64,000 nt of DNA from Phascolarctobacterium_A sp034086985 (GCA_034086985.1 JAXDZG010000022.1:62001-126000), one strand, 5' to 3'; shown: positions 50,354-59,618, numbered from the stretch's first letter. Numbers and translations are program-made. Notes: generated by a model not told the origin, from the letters alone.

Positions 50354-50962
50354 CTATTCTTTGGCAGTGATTGTGGCAAGAGTCTGAATTATGCGTGCCA
50401 GCAGCTCCTTAGACCTCTCCAAGGGTAGTGCCAAGCTTTCATCCCACACCATTTCCGGCAGCAGTGGCACATGGACAAAGCCTATTTGGGTTTTGCTGCC
50501 CTCAAAATGGTGGCAGGCCAGATAAAAAATATCGTTGCACACATAGCCGCCCGTCGTGTAGCCCAAATGGACGGGGCAATGCTCCCTTTGCAGCTGCTGC
50601 ACAATTTCGTGAGCAGGAATCGTAGCCATGTAGGCAGCAGGTCCGCTGGAAAGAACAGGCTCATTCCAGGGCTTGCGCCCCAGATTATCCTCCACCAGCG
50701 CATCCCTTAAATTCACAGCCACAGTATCTAAATGCACATGCACGCTGCCGCTATCCATGCCTGTAAGCAAAATCACATCTGGCTCTAGCTCCGCCGCTTT
50801 GTCTAAAAGCATGCGTCCGGCTAAGCCATAAATATTGGGCAGCAGAAGCTTGGTGATGGCAAAATCGCCTAGCTGCTCCGGCAAGGCCTGTACCACCTTC
50901 CAGGAGGGATTGATTTGATAATGAGCAAAAGGGTCAAAGCCCGTTAATAAAAGTTTGCGCAC
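50354..50962 (-). CDS. pcp: Pyrrolidone-carboxylate peptidase
   Basis: 202 residues; removes N-terminal pyroglutamate from peptides. Motifs: KLLLTGFDPFAHYQINPSW, GYVCNDIFYLACHH with the catalytic Cys, and QIGFVHVPLLPE with the catalytic His. The Glu of the usual TPERVAIN segment appears as Asp in HLDTVAVN, a conservative but unusual change at the triad. The start is GTG 50962, supported by AAGGAAG 8 bases upstream. An in-frame ATG at 51010 lies inside a dispersed 53-nt repeat and is rejected. Confidence 0.88.
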   Translation of the reverse strand: MRKLLLTGFDPFAHYQINPSWKVVQALPEQLGDFAITKLLLPNIYGLAGRMLLDKAAELEPDVILLTGMDSGSVHVHLDTVAVNLRDALVEDNLGRKPWNEPVLSSGPAAYMATIPAHEIVQQLQREHCPVHLGYTTGGYVCNDIFYLACHHFEGSKTQIGFVHVPLLPEMVWDESLALPLERSKELLARIIQTLATITAKE

Positions 50963-50987
50963 TGCTAGCACTTCCTTAACCAAACTG

Positions 50988-51040
50988 TTGTTTCCTGTTG
51001 CGTTTTGCAATACATAAAATTATGCTACATTTGTACGTAT
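50988..51040. repeat. 53-nt dispersed repeat, copy 2
   Basis: Same orientation and 49 of 53 identical to 39635-39687. It lies between the pcp start and the tRNA-Thr terminator. Confidence 0.65.
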
Positions 51041-51056
51041 TCAAAGTATACAAAAA

Positions 51057-51079
51057 GCCCCTAGATAAAATCTAGGGGC
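51057..51079 (-). terminator. Terminator after tRNA-Thr
   Basis: 10-bp perfect stem GCCCCTAGAT/ATCTAGGGGC, AAA/TTT loop, then TTTTTG on the minus strand. Confidence 0.88.
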
Positions 51080-51089
51080 GAGTTGTTTA

Positions 51090-51165
51090 TGGAGCTCCCA
51101 ACAGGATTCGAACCTGCGACCCTCTCATTACGAATGAGATGCTCTACCAGCTGAGCTATAGGAGC
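51090..51165 (-). tRNA. tRNA-Thr (anticodon CGT)
   Basis: 76 nt with encoded CCA. Cloverleaf is regular: acceptor GCTCCTA/TGGGAGC (one wobble pair), D arm GCTC/GAGC, anticodon stem TCTCA/TGAGA with loop TTCGTAA, T arm GCAGG TTCGAAT CCTGT. Reads ACG codons. Confidence 0.96.
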
Positions 51166-51197
51166 GATTTAATCTTTACATTTATTACTAAGCTTGC

Positions 51198-51626
51198 TTA
51201 TGCGCTTACAGCCTCCTTGGCTGCTTCTTCAGCTGCTCTGGCTGCAGCCATCTCCGCCTTAGTGCGGCGCTTTCTCGCCTTTTTGGCACTATTGATGCCA
51301 GCCTTTTTCACTACCTTGGCCAACTCGGAGATAATGTGCAGCTCATCCACGGAGCAGTCCTGCACCAGTTCAGCCAGCTCATGGCAGTAAATTTGCTCGC
51401 TGCGGTGAATGTTATCACATAAGAGCTCATCCACGGACACATCCAGCACATTGGCCAGATGAATGATGGTGGGCAAGCCCAGCTTAGTATTACCGGTTTC
51501 TATATTACTAATATGCGGAGTCGATAAGCCGGTTAATTGGGCTATATTCCCCTGAGTCAACCCTTTACGAGTACGTGCAGCTTTTATTCTCAGGCCAATA
51601 GCCTTATAATCAATATCCAACTTCAA
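51198..51626 (-). CDS. XRE-family transcriptional regulator
   Basis: 142 residues. The HTH_3 domain (about 10-66) reads IGLRIKAARTRKGLTQGNIA then QLTGLSTPHISNIETGNTKLG. It is followed by a regulatory stretch (LAELVQDCSVDELHIISELAKV) and a Lys/Ala-rich tail (KKARKRRTKAEMAAARAAEE). The start is taken as TTG 51624-51626, 6 bases after GGGGAG; the promoter at 51670-51698 covers the ATG at 51698, so the longer frame cannot be translated from it. Target unknown; the divergent or neighbouring LarA gene is a candidate. Confidence 0.82.
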   Translation of the reverse strand: MKLDIDYKAIGLRIKAARTRKGLTQGNIAQLTGLSTPHISNIETGNTKLGLPTIIHLANVLDVSVDELLCDNIHRSEQIYCHELAELVQDCSVDELHIISELAKVVKKAGINSAKKARKRRTKAEMAAARAAEEAAKEAVSA

Positions 51627-51669
51627 CAAGCTCTCCCCTTTAATCTCTAACTTTTTTTGCAACGCTATA

Positions 51670-51698
51670 ATTATATCCGAATTCTTTTTAAAAGGCAA
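51670..51698 (-). promoter_or_regulatory. Promoter of the XRE regulator gene
   Basis: TTGCCT (51693-51698) and TATAAT (51670-51675), 17-base spacer, on the minus strand. Confidence 0.78.
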
Positions 51699-51736
51699 GC
51701 AGCTAAAGGGATTTTTTTGTGTTTTTACAAAGCAGG

Positions 51737-53014
51737 CTATTTTTTGATTACCGGCACAGTGAGACTGCCCTGGGGCATGAGCAAAATCTTGTAGTCAGGG
51801 CCAATGTAGGACTCGGCCAAAGCAATAGCCTCATCCACATCATCTACTGCTTCAAAGAGTAAGTCCTTGGCCAGCTTTTTATCCAGTGCAGAAACCAGAA
51901 TGAATTTAGCCTTTTTCATAAGGCGGGTAATGGCAAAGGCCTTATGGGCACCGATAACGAACTTTTTAGCCAATGCTTCTTTGATAGCATCGGGAGAAGG
52001 ATTTTCCTGCAGGGCCTTTTCCAAGGCTGCACTGCCACTGCCCTCCTCGCACTCGCCCAGGATAATGACTACGCCGCCCTCGCGCACTGCGCACCAAGCG
52101 TTATCCATTGTCTTTTGCAGCTGATAAATATTGATATCCTTAGGATAGCCACCGCAGCTGGCGATAACAATATCCGCAGGCTGGCTTACGGGCGCACCAT
52201 ACACCTGCTCTACGAACTTGCAGGCCTCCAGATGGGACTCCTTCCAGTCGCCCGCGAAAATCTTCAAGAAACGCTTTTGGGCATCCAAAATAGCATTGAA
52301 GTTAAAGAGTCTATGCTTTTGGGCAAAGAGAGCCACGCCCTCCATCTGATCCTCATACACAGGATTCCCCTCCAGCTTGCCCAGCTGGGAGTTGGGACTC
52401 ATCATCAGGCTGTGGTTCCGGCGCACCGTTTCCATGGCTGCCACTCCGGGCAGCACGGCTTTGCGCCCACCACCAAAGCCGCTAAAGAAATGATATACAA
52501 CCGTGCCTGTCATAATAACCAAATCCACATCGCAAATCAATTTATTGATAAGCACAGGCGTGCCAAAGGAGGTAGCACCAAAATAGTTGAAGTCCTCGTG
52601 CTTATTGCAGTCGCTGTTATACATGGGCAGGCGCGCAGCTACGCCCTCGCTTACCTGCTCCACCATTTCCTCATGGCTCATAGCACGGTGGGTACCCAAG
52701 GCGAAAACGATTTTCATGTCCTCATCCTTCACACCCAGCTTGTTCATTTCGTCCACCAAAATAGGCATAAAGTCGTGGGTGTTGGCCACACGAGTGGAGT
52801 CGTTGCAAATGAAGGCAATTTTCATACCCGGCTTAACCAATTTATCAATGGGCTCGCTGGCAATAGGATGATACAGAGCATCCAACACAGCGCCCTTCAA
52901 ATCGGTCAGAGGCGGAAATTCAGCAATTTTGATTTCGTCCAGTACATGCTCCTTTTCCAAGGTAAAGGTTTTGTAGCCATGGCCATATTTATACTTATAC
53001 TCAACTGTTGTCAT
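51737..53014 (-). CDS. larA: Nickel-dependent lactate racemase family protein (LarA)
   Basis: 425 residues. The cofactor-binding lysine motif FGGGRKAVLPGVA lies near 185. Other marks are KIAFICNDSTRVANTHDFMP, VFALGTHRAMSHEEM and a C-terminal VIILGECEEGSGS. LarA enzymes use a nickel-pincer nucleotide to racemise lactate or other 2-hydroxy acids; the substrate here is uncertain because the family includes many specificities. Cofactor genes larB, larC and larE are not in the window. GGAGGTG precedes the ATG. Confidence 0.85.
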   Translation of the reverse strand: MTTVEYKYKYGHGYKTFTLEKEHVLDEIKIAEFPPLTDLKGAVLDALYHPIASEPIDKLVKPGMKIAFICNDSTRVANTHDFMPILVDEMNKLGVKDEDMKIVFALGTHRAMSHEEMVEQVSEGVAARLPMYNSDCNKHEDFNYFGATSFGTPVLINKLICDVDLVIMTGTVVYHFFSGFGGGRKAVLPGVAAMETVRRNHSLMMSPNSQLGKLEGNPVYEDQMEGVALFAQKHRLFNFNAILDAQKRFLKIFAGDWKESHLEACKFVEQVYGAPVSQPADIVIASCGGYPKDINIYQLQKTMDNAWCAVREGGVVIILGECEEGSGSAALEKALQENPSPDAIKEALAKKFVIGAHKAFAITRLMKKAKFILVSALDKKLAKDLLFEAVDDVDEAIALAESYIGPDYKILLMPQGSLTVPVIKK

Positions 53015-53190
53015 AAGAGCACCTCCATTTTTTTGCTTATATTCATTCTACTATACTTTTCATCGCACTACAATGCATGCTTATATATATTGTATCATAT
53101 TTCGTAAAATGCTGTACTACTTTTTGTAAAGAACTGGTGAATTATCTGTTATTTCTTTGACAAAGTGCAATTCAATTCGAGGATGCAAAA

Positions 53191-53212
53191 AGCGGACGCC
53201 GCAGCGTCCGCT
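53191..53212 (-). terminator. Terminator of the Mrp-type operon
   Basis: 9-bp stem AGCGGACGC/GCGTCCGCT, CGCA loop, then TTTTTGC on the minus strand, 40 bases after the last gene. Confidence 0.85.
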
Positions 53213-53251
53213 TCTATTTTGGGAAATATTTACTTGCAAGCTAGCCAACCT

Positions 53252-55000
53252 TTATTGCATGGTTGCGATGAAGTAAGCGATGGAGCTTACCAATACCGTC
53301 AAGGTAATCATCATGGGGTCGGCAATGGAGGTACGATAGTTCTCCGGATTGTAGTGGCTGCGCTTTCTAAAGGGCTTCGCATCCAGGAAGTCCATGGGGT
53401 TAGCAGTCAAATCCATGAATTTTTCGTACAGCACCTGCCAAGCATTGCCCAAGCCACCGCACAGTGCGCACAGGAGGGCACTGGTCTTGCCGATCAGTCC
53501 GGCAAAGGGCTTACGATAGAACCAATCGGTATCCAGGCTGATGGCTGTATGGGGCTCCATGTTCTTCAGATACATCATGAAGGGAATCATGGCCATGCCC
53601 AGCATTTGCACCGGCTGCAGCAGGTGCGGCGCGGTAAAGGGCTGGTACGGGGTCATCTCAAAGGGCAGATGACGGTACAGCAAATCTGGGTATACACCAT
53701 AGAGGAAGCAGAGGAAGCCGCTGATGCTCATAGCAATTTTCATGTTAATGGGCAACGGGTTGATAATTTCTGCGCCCTTATCGTCCTTGCGCAGGAAGAT
53801 GAAGTAACCCATCTTCAAGGGGATGGACAAAAAGGTACCGATGGCAGCCAGCTCTAAGAGAGTGAAGACCATGGGCTGGCCAGCAGCTGCCGCAGCGTTT
53901 ACAGTAATATTCTTACTGATGAAGCCGTTGAAGGCAGGAATGCCGGCGATGGAGAAGGCAGCGGAGAAGAAGCACACTGCAACCAGCGGCAGCTTCTTGG
54001 CCATGCCGCCCACCTTATTAATGTGCTTGATGCCGGTAGCATAAATAACAGCACCAGCGCACATAAAGAGCAGGGATTTAAAGAGAATATCGCAGAAGGC
54101 ATGGGCAGTAGCGCCATTCATGGACATGGCCGTGCCGATACCGGCACCGGCAACCATGAAGCCGGTCTGGGAAATAATATGGTGAGCAAGGAGCTTACGC
54201 ATATCATTTTCCATAATCGCATAGCAAGCGCCATACAGAGCCATCAGCACGCCGCCCCACATGAGGAGCTCGGTGCCTGCGTACACTCTAATCAAAGCAT
54301 AAACTGCAACCTTAGTAGTCAAGCAGCTCATGAAAACACCACCAGTGAGGGTGGAGTTGGAATATGCATCCACCAGCCATGCGTTTACAGGAGGCATAGC
54401 CACGTTGATGAACATACCCAGCATTACCAGCCAGTAAGCCCAATCGTGCGGGCGATTGGTCAGGCTGTGAATCATCATGTCGCCGTGGCCGGTGTACCAG
54501 ATGCAAAAGATACCTGCTAAGAGGATACCGCCGCCCAGCATATGCACCAGCATATAGCGGAAGCCAGCACGGCGTGCTTCATGGGTGGGGTTACACCAAA
54601 CCAGGAACAGAGAAGTAATTGCCAAGGATTCCCAAAAGAAGATGAAGGAGAGCCAGTCCTTAGCCAAGCACACGCAAATGGCGCCGCCGGCATAGGCCAT
54701 GGAGCAGAGCGCTTCCATTCGATTGGGATTGTGCGCAGCATAAATGCCGCTTACCAAAGCCAGCACGGAGAAGATAAAGGCAAAAATCCAAGCCAGCTTA
54801 TCAACATACATCAAATGCAGCTGAATATCATGGACGAAATTTAAGGTATACTCCGTACCGAGAGGCAGCTTCAGGGCTGCACCAACTGCCGCCAGAGGTC
54901 CTAAAGCCAGGACAAATTTTCTGATTGCCTTGGGTGCCAGTATGGCAATAATGCCCACTGCCCACAAAATCAGGCCGGGATGAAGCATTAATTCATTCAT
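53252..55000 (-). CDS. Proton-translocating antiporter-like subunit (NuoL/MrpA-MrpD family), third copy in operon
   Basis: 582 residues, about 14 helices, Proton_antipo_M domain at about 100-390. It has the channel residues WLSFIFFWESLA (Glu in helix 5), NDMRKLLAHHIISQTGFM and AHAFCDILFKSLLFMCAGAVI (Lys). A C-terminal extension with AMSISGFLCFLYGVYPDLLY and an amphipathic stretch follows. It is the last gene of the operon and may play the part of the N-terminal half of MrpA, which is otherwise absent. AGAGGTG precedes the ATG; its start overlaps the preceding stop. Confidence 0.85.
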   Translation of the reverse strand: MNELMLHPGLILWAVGIIAILAPKAIRKFVLALGPLAAVGAALKLPLGTEYTLNFVHDIQLHLMYVDKLAWIFAFIFSVLALVSGIYAAHNPNRMEALCSMAYAGGAICVCLAKDWLSFIFFWESLAITSLFLVWCNPTHEARRAGFRYMLVHMLGGGILLAGIFCIWYTGHGDMMIHSLTNRPHDWAYWLVMLGMFINVAMPPVNAWLVDAYSNSTLTGGVFMSCLTTKVAVYALIRVYAGTELLMWGGVLMALYGACYAIMENDMRKLLAHHIISQTGFMVAGAGIGTAMSMNGATAHAFCDILFKSLLFMCAGAVIYATGIKHINKVGGMAKKLPLVAVCFFSAAFSIAGIPAFNGFISKNITVNAAAAAGQPMVFTLLELAAIGTFLSIPLKMGYFIFLRKDDKGAEIINPLPINMKIAMSISGFLCFLYGVYPDLLYRHLPFEMTPYQPFTAPHLLQPVQMLGMAMIPFMMYLKNMEPHTAISLDTDWFYRKPFAGLIGKTSALLCALCGGLGNAWQVLYEKFMDLTANPMDFLDAKPFRKRSHYNPENYRTSIADPMMITLTVLVSSIAYFIATMQ

Positions 55001-55248
55001 TAGTCATCACCTCTGCCATCTTCATCAAAATCATCATCATAATAATCCTTATCGCGCTGCAAAATCGGCGCCATAATCAGCTTGGAGACGATGATAAGCA
55101 CCCAAGCACCAACAAAGCCGAAGAAAATGTCGTAGCCAAAGGGCAAGGGCCACCAGGATGCAGCATGCATATGCACGCCAGCGATTTCAGCAGCGGCTGC
55201 CAATACCAAAACTACAGCTACAAGCATATAGACTGTTTTCTTAGTCAT
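55000..55248 (-). CDS. Small two-helix membrane protein of the antiporter operon
   Basis: 82 residues. Two hydrophobic segments (about 5-22 and 34-58) are followed by an acidic tail (DKDYYDDDFDEDGRGDD). Its ATG is embedded in TAATG with the previous stop, and GGGGGTGG gives the ribosome site, so it is coupled to its neighbours. I do not recognise a family. Its position suggests an accessory subunit. Confidence 0.75.
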   Translation of the reverse strand: MTKKTVYMLVAVVLVLAAAAEIAGVHMHAASWWPLPFGYDIFFGFVGAWVLIIVSKLIMAPILQRDKDYYDDDFDEDGRGDD

Positions 55249-56753
55249 TATAGCCACCCCCCGTGCCAGCCTGCGCAAACAGCGTTAGAGGCCATTGTTG
55301 CCAATTCGTAGAAATGCGGATATACATTGGGAACGCAGCCCAAAATCAACGCAATCAAAGTGGTAATGCAGATAGGAATCAGCATTGCATAGCTGATCTC
55401 GCCATAGGAGCGGAATTTTTCCTGCGGGTCCTTCACGAAGAAGGCCATCTGGGAAACAGGAATCAAGTAAGCAGCAGCCAAAAGACCACTGGCTACCCAC
55501 AGCAGCACATATAAGGGCTTGCCTGCCTGCAGAGCACCCAAGCACAGGTTCCACTTACTAATGAAGCCTACCAAGAAGGGTACACCGGCAATACCCAGCG
55601 ACGCTATGGTAAAGCAGGCCATGGTAACCGGTAGCTTCTTACCGATTCCGTAAAGCTCGCTGATATTATTCCTATGGGTACGGGCGATGATAAGGCCCGC
55701 ACACATAAAGAGAGTAATCTTCATAACCGCATGGGCTACCAAGTGCAAGTACGCACCCTTAATGCTGATAGGAGAAATCAGCGCTGCACCCAAAACGATG
55801 TAGGAAAGCTGGCCGATGGTGGAGAAGGCCAAGCGGCGTTTCAAGTGATCCTGACGCAGGGCGATAAGGGAGGAGACCAGAATACTGGTAGCAGCCGCCC
55901 AAGCCAGCACATCAGTAACACCAATTTCCGCGAGCAGCTTCGGTCCAAAGACGAAGCCGATAATACGCAGCACGGCAAATACGCCTGTCTTAACAACGGC
56001 TACGGCATGCAGCAGTGCAGATACCGGAGTCGGCGCAATCATTGCAGCTGGCAGCCAGCCATGCAAGGGCATAACAGCTGCTTTTACGGAGCCTGCTAAA
56101 ATCATCAGCACGAAGGCTGCCTGCAGTACCCATTTGGGAGCCATGGCGGTGGTTAAGAAGCCACCGGCGGTGAAGCTCATGGTACCGCTGATGCAGTACA
56201 CGGCGATAACGCCAGCCAGGAAAAACTGACCGGAAATCAAGGTGTAAATCAAGTATTTGCGGCTAGCCATCAAAGCTTCCTGGTTACGCTTATGCAGTAC
56301 CAGCGGATAGCTTGCCAGAGTCAGCAGCTCGTAGAAAATGAAGAAGGTCAACAGGTTCTCGGCCATGGCAATACCCATTACTGCGCTCATACACATTGCA
56401 AAGGCGGCAAAGTAACCGGTCTGCTCGCGCTCCTGATTGCAGCGCATATAGCCGATGGAATAGAAGTTCATGGGCACCCACAGCATGGAGGCCAGCGTTG
56501 CAAAAATCATGCCCGCCGGGTCGGTGCGCAGGGTCAGGCCCACAGTATCAGTAATTTGGCACAGAGTCCATTGATATACATTGCCATCTAAAACGGCGGG
56601 CAGCATGGACAGGATAATGCCAAATTTGAGTACGGAGGCGATTACACTCCAGGCCTCACGCAGGTTGGGCCAGCGTCTGCTGAAGGCAATCAAAATTACC
56701 GCAATAAAGGAAACACCTACTGCCAGAAAGGGTCTGCAATCTATAATCGTCAT
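55248..56753 (-). CDS. Proton-translocating antiporter-like subunit (MrpD/NuoN family), second copy
   Basis: 501 residues, about 14 helices. NLLTFFIFYELLTLASYPLVLH carries the conserved Glu, SVKAAVMPLHGWLPAAMIAP the lysine of the first half-channel, and LHAVAVVKTGVFAVLRI the His/Lys of the broken helix. It pumps or antiports H+ against Na+ as part of the complex. It overlaps the upstream mrpD by 4 bases; GGAGGTG precedes the ATG. Confidence 0.88.
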   Translation of the reverse strand: MTIIDCRPFLAVGVSFIAVILIAFSRRWPNLREAWSVIASVLKFGIILSMLPAVLDGNVYQWTLCQITDTVGLTLRTDPAGMIFATLASMLWVPMNFYSIGYMRCNQEREQTGYFAAFAMCMSAVMGIAMAENLLTFFIFYELLTLASYPLVLHKRNQEALMASRKYLIYTLISGQFFLAGVIAVYCISGTMSFTAGGFLTTAMAPKWVLQAAFVLMILAGSVKAAVMPLHGWLPAAMIAPTPVSALLHAVAVVKTGVFAVLRIIGFVFGPKLLAEIGVTDVLAWAAATSILVSSLIALRQDHLKRRLAFSTIGQLSYIVLGAALISPISIKGAYLHLVAHAVMKITLFMCAGLIIARTHRNNISELYGIGKKLPVTMACFTIASLGIAGVPFLVGFISKWNLCLGALQAGKPLYVLLWVASGLLAAAYLIPVSQMAFFVKDPQEKFRSYGEISYAMLIPICITTLIALILGCVPNVYPHFYELATMASNAVCAGWHGGWL

Positions 56754-58243
56754 CTCAAGAACACCTCCGGCAAGCCTAATTTAATAATATCCGTAACAAT
56801 GTCCACGCTGTAGAAGCCCAGCACCAGAATGCCAATGCCCATTACGAAAATCGGCAGTGCCATGCTGAATGGCAGGCCCAGCTTACCCTTATGAGGATGA
56901 ACCTCGGTCAGGGAAGCTTCACGCTGTACAAACATTTGTTCAATGATACGGAAGAAGTAAATGGCGTTCAACAAGGAGCTGACTACCAGCACCGCAATGT
57001 AGAAATATTGCTGACCGGTGTAGGCACCCATCATAAGGTACCACTTACTGAAGAAGCCAGCGGTCGGCGGCAGGCCGATCATGGACAGAGCAGCCAAAGT
57101 AACGGTGATGGTACTGATGGTCATCTTTTTGTTGAGGCCGCCCAAGCGATACAGGTTAACCTCACCAAAACGATGCTCAACGCCACCGATTACCAGGAAT
57201 AGACTGCATTTCATGAAGGCATGGTTGATGATGTGCAGTACAGCGCCGATAAAGCCATACATATTGCCCATTGCCATGCCAATGGCGATGTAGCCAATCT
57301 GGGCTACAGAGGAGTAAGCAAGCATACGACGGAAGTCGTATTGAGCCATAGCCATAATGGAGCCGATTAGGATACCGGCGATACCCAGAATACCTAACAC
57401 GTTCAAGGCACTATGCATTACAGGGCTATCAACCTTGAAAATGTAGTACATGAAGCGTATTAAAGCGTAGGCAGGAGCTTTACTCATGCAGCCAGCGATA
57501 AAGGCAGCCGCACCGGGATGAGCAAAGGTATAAGCATCGGGCTGCCAGCCGTGGAGCGGGAACAGCGCCATCTTAATACCAAAGCCGATGATGAAGCAGG
57601 CCACAGCGATGGCAAAGAGGGGCGTGCCCACGAAGGGAACAACTCTTTGAGCCAGATCGGCCATATTCAAGGTACCGGTGAGAGCGTACAGATAGCCAAC
57701 GCCCATCAGGTACAGGGAAGCACCAATGGTGCCGATTAACAGATAACGGAAGGCTGCCAGCATGGACTTTTTGCCACCGAGGGAAATAAGGCCATAGCCG
57801 GACAGGGACATGATTTCCAGATATACGTATAGGTTAAATACGTCGCCGGTAACAATCATGCCGCACAGGCCCACGGTCAACAGACCGAACAGGGTGTAAT
57901 AGCCACCCACATGGAGCCAATCCTCTTCCTTTACGAAGGGCTTGCTGTAAAGAGCAACCATCATGGAAATAAAGGTTACCAGCACAGCCAGCACACTATT
58001 TAAAGGATCGAGGGCAAATTCAATGCCGATAGGAGGCTGCCAGCCGCCCATCCAATAGTGCCAGGTTTTGCCGCCGGTAGCGATAACACGCTGAAGCACG
58101 GTGCAAGCACTCAGGAAGGCACCCACGATGGAGGCCATGACAATCCAAGCACCCAGCTCTTTTTTAATGCGGCTAAACAGCATACACAAAAGGGATGCTG
58201 TCAAGGGCAGTAGAACGATAAAAATTGGAGCATGCTGTGTCAT
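56750..58243 (-). CDS. mrpD: Na+/H+ antiporter subunit D
   Basis: 497 residues, about 14 helices. VFNLYVYLEIMSLSGYGLIS has the conserved Glu, GIKMALFPLHGWQPDAYTFA the Lys, and HIINHAFMKCSLFLVIGGVEH the second-half Lys. It has the highest resemblance of the three large subunits to canonical MrpD/MbhH. It follows mrpC with a 4-base overlap. GAGGAGGG precedes the ATG. Confidence 0.9.
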   Translation of the reverse strand: MTQHAPIFIVLLPLTASLLCMLFSRIKKELGAWIVMASIVGAFLSACTVLQRVIATGGKTWHYWMGGWQPPIGIEFALDPLNSVLAVLVTFISMMVALYSKPFVKEEDWLHVGGYYTLFGLLTVGLCGMIVTGDVFNLYVYLEIMSLSGYGLISLGGKKSMLAAFRYLLIGTIGASLYLMGVGYLYALTGTLNMADLAQRVVPFVGTPLFAIAVACFIIGFGIKMALFPLHGWQPDAYTFAHPGAAAFIAGCMSKAPAYALIRFMYYIFKVDSPVMHSALNVLGILGIAGILIGSIMAMAQYDFRRMLAYSSVAQIGYIAIGMAMGNMYGFIGAVLHIINHAFMKCSLFLVIGGVEHRFGEVNLYRLGGLNKKMTISTITVTLAALSMIGLPPTAGFFSKWYLMMGAYTGQQYFYIAVLVVSSLLNAIYFFRIIEQMFVQREASLTEVHPHKGKLGLPFSMALPIFVMGIGILVLGFYSVDIVTDIIKLGLPEVFLR

Positions 58244-58617
58244 TTACTTGCCCTCCTCAATACCTCTACTTCCTCTACGGAGCCATAAATTTCTTTGATG
58301 CGCATGAGGAGCGCGATGGCTACACCGGTGGTACCAAGGCTAACAACGATGGCTGTCAGCATCAGACCATGAGGAAGGGGGTTGATATAGGCATTGGGGT
58401 CAGTGGTAATACCATTTTGAATAGGTATCATAGCACCGTCCTTTTGGGCAAAGCACAGATAGAAGAAGATTACTGCTACCTGCATCACGTTCATGGCCAT
58501 AAGCTTTTTCATATAGTTTTTGCTTAAAACCATGCCATACACGCCTAAGAAGAATAAAATCATAACTAGGGAGTAGATGCCTTTAGTCTTTAAAAACTCA
58601 TTCAACACTTCCATCAT
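58240..58617 (-). CDS. mrpC: Na+/H+ antiporter subunit C (NuoK-like)
   Basis: 125 residues, three helices. MNVMQVAVIFFYLCFAQ and LPHGLMLTAIVVSLGTTGVAIALLM match MrpC/MbhG. The central extracytoplasmic loop (about 50-75) is typical of the family. Two adjacent ATGs are possible starts; the first (58617) is used, 5 bases after AAGGGG. It overlaps the mrpB end by 20 bases. Confidence 0.88.
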   Translation of the reverse strand: MMEVLNEFLKTKGIYSLVMILFFLGVYGMVLSKNYMKKLMAMNVMQVAVIFFYLCFAQKDGAMIPIQNGITTDPNAYINPLPHGLMLTAIVVSLGTTGVAIALLMRIKEIYGSVEEVEVLRRASK

Positions 58618-59053
58618 CTTCACCCCTTTTCACGATTGCATCAAGCAGATTAATAATTGTCATCATTACACAGATGGCAACGCCGATTTCGATGAGGAAA
58701 ATACCCATGGCATGCATTTCATGCTTCGGCTCCAGCACAATCGGCATATAATCATAATTCAGGAAATAATCCGCGCCGCCAAACAAAGTCAGCCAGCCGG
58801 TAAAGGCATACAGGAAGGTGCCTAAGCCAGCCAAAACAACGGAGGTTTTTCCCAGCACATTAAATTTGGTGTCAAAGCCCAAAATCAAGCGAGCTAACAG
58901 CACGCCCACCGCCAAGAGTGCGCCGGCTTGGAAGCCGCCGCCCGGTGAAAACTCGCCCAAGCAGAGTACATACACACCATAGACGATGGTGAATGGCACC
59001 AGCATACGGAAGGCCACATTGAGGATGAGGCCACCAAATGGTTCTTTCATCAT
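58598..59053 (-). CDS. mrpB: Na+/H+ antiporter subunit B
   Basis: 151 residues, four helices. The signature LCLGEFSPGGGFQAGALLAVG is at about 30-50. MrpB/MbhF family. The C terminus is charged. GGAGAG precedes the ATG and the gene overlaps the preceding MbhE-like gene by 4 bases. Confidence 0.9.
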   Translation of the reverse strand: MMKEPFGGLILNVAFRMLVPFTIVYGVYVLCLGEFSPGGGFQAGALLAVGVLLARLILGFDTKFNVLGKTSVVLAGLGTFLYAFTGWLTLFGGADYFLNYDYMPIVLEPKHEMHAMGIFLIEIGVAICVMMTIINLLDAIVKRGEDDGSVE

Positions 59054-59376
59054 TTGATAATCTCTCCTTCCTCCGGATCCTCCGGCTCCTCTTCAGGACG
59101 ACGACCAACGGGATTGCTGGTGAGCACCAGCACGGTGGTCAAGCCTGCCAGGAACATTACCGAGGTCTCCCACATGGTATCGAAGCCTCTATAGTCAATG
59201 ATGACGCCGGTTACGATATTCGGAGAGCCTGTATCCTCCGCACTGCGGGAAATATAGGTCGGGGTAACATGCTGGTTAGGGGCCGCATTGGCGTCGCCAA
59301 TCTGCGGCAAATAGGTTACCACGGAGCAAAACATGCCCGTCATAATCGCCAAAATAACTGCAACTAAGCCACGCAT
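59050..59376 (-). CDS. MbhE-like subunit (MrpA C-terminal segment)
   Basis: 108 residues with two helices. The central NIVTGVIIDYRGFDTMWETSVMF is the hallmark of MbhE and of the far C terminus of MrpA. The acidic tail EEEPEDPEEGEIIK is cytoplasmic. In most Firmicutes this is fused into MrpA; here it is a separate gene. Start overlaps the upstream stop by one base. Confidence 0.85.
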   Translation of the reverse strand: MRGLVAVILAIMTGMFCSVVTYLPQIGDANAAPNQHVTPTYISRSAEDTGSPNIVTGVIIDYRGFDTMWETSVMFLAGLTTVLVLTSNPVGRRPEEEPEDPEEGEIIK

Positions 59377-59618
59377 TATTTACACCACCTATCAATTTTT
59401 CTCAAAGAAGCTACAAAGAAGATTGTAGAAATAGTACCGATAACTGCCTCAGTAAAGGCTACGTCAGGAGAGCCCATCATTAGATACAGCAGCACTGCAC
59501 AGAAGCTGAAGCCGCTATAAATAATAGCTGCACTCAAAATATCCTTGCAGAAGATAACGGCACAGGTAATCAGAATGAGGAAAATCAATAAAACTGCTTC
59601 AACTATGTATATCTGCAT
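59376..59618 (-). CDS. MbhD-like subunit (DUF4040, MrpA C-terminal segment)
   Basis: 80 residues, three helices. IIYSGFSFCAVLLYLMMGSPDVAFTEAVIG matches the DUF4040/MbhD domain that is fused into MrpA elsewhere; the Pro-Asp-x-Ala-x-Thr-Glu motif is visible. AAAAGGAGG precedes the ATG. One base separates it from mrpG. Confidence 0.87.
   Translation of the reverse strand: MQIYIVEAVLLIFLILITCAVIFCKDILSAAIIYSGFSFCAVLLYLMMGSPDVAFTEAVIGTISTIFFVASLRKIDRWCK

Noticed and set aside
51944..53107. 387-codon open frame opposite larA
   Set aside because: Antisense shadow with His/Gln-rich composition and no ribosome site.
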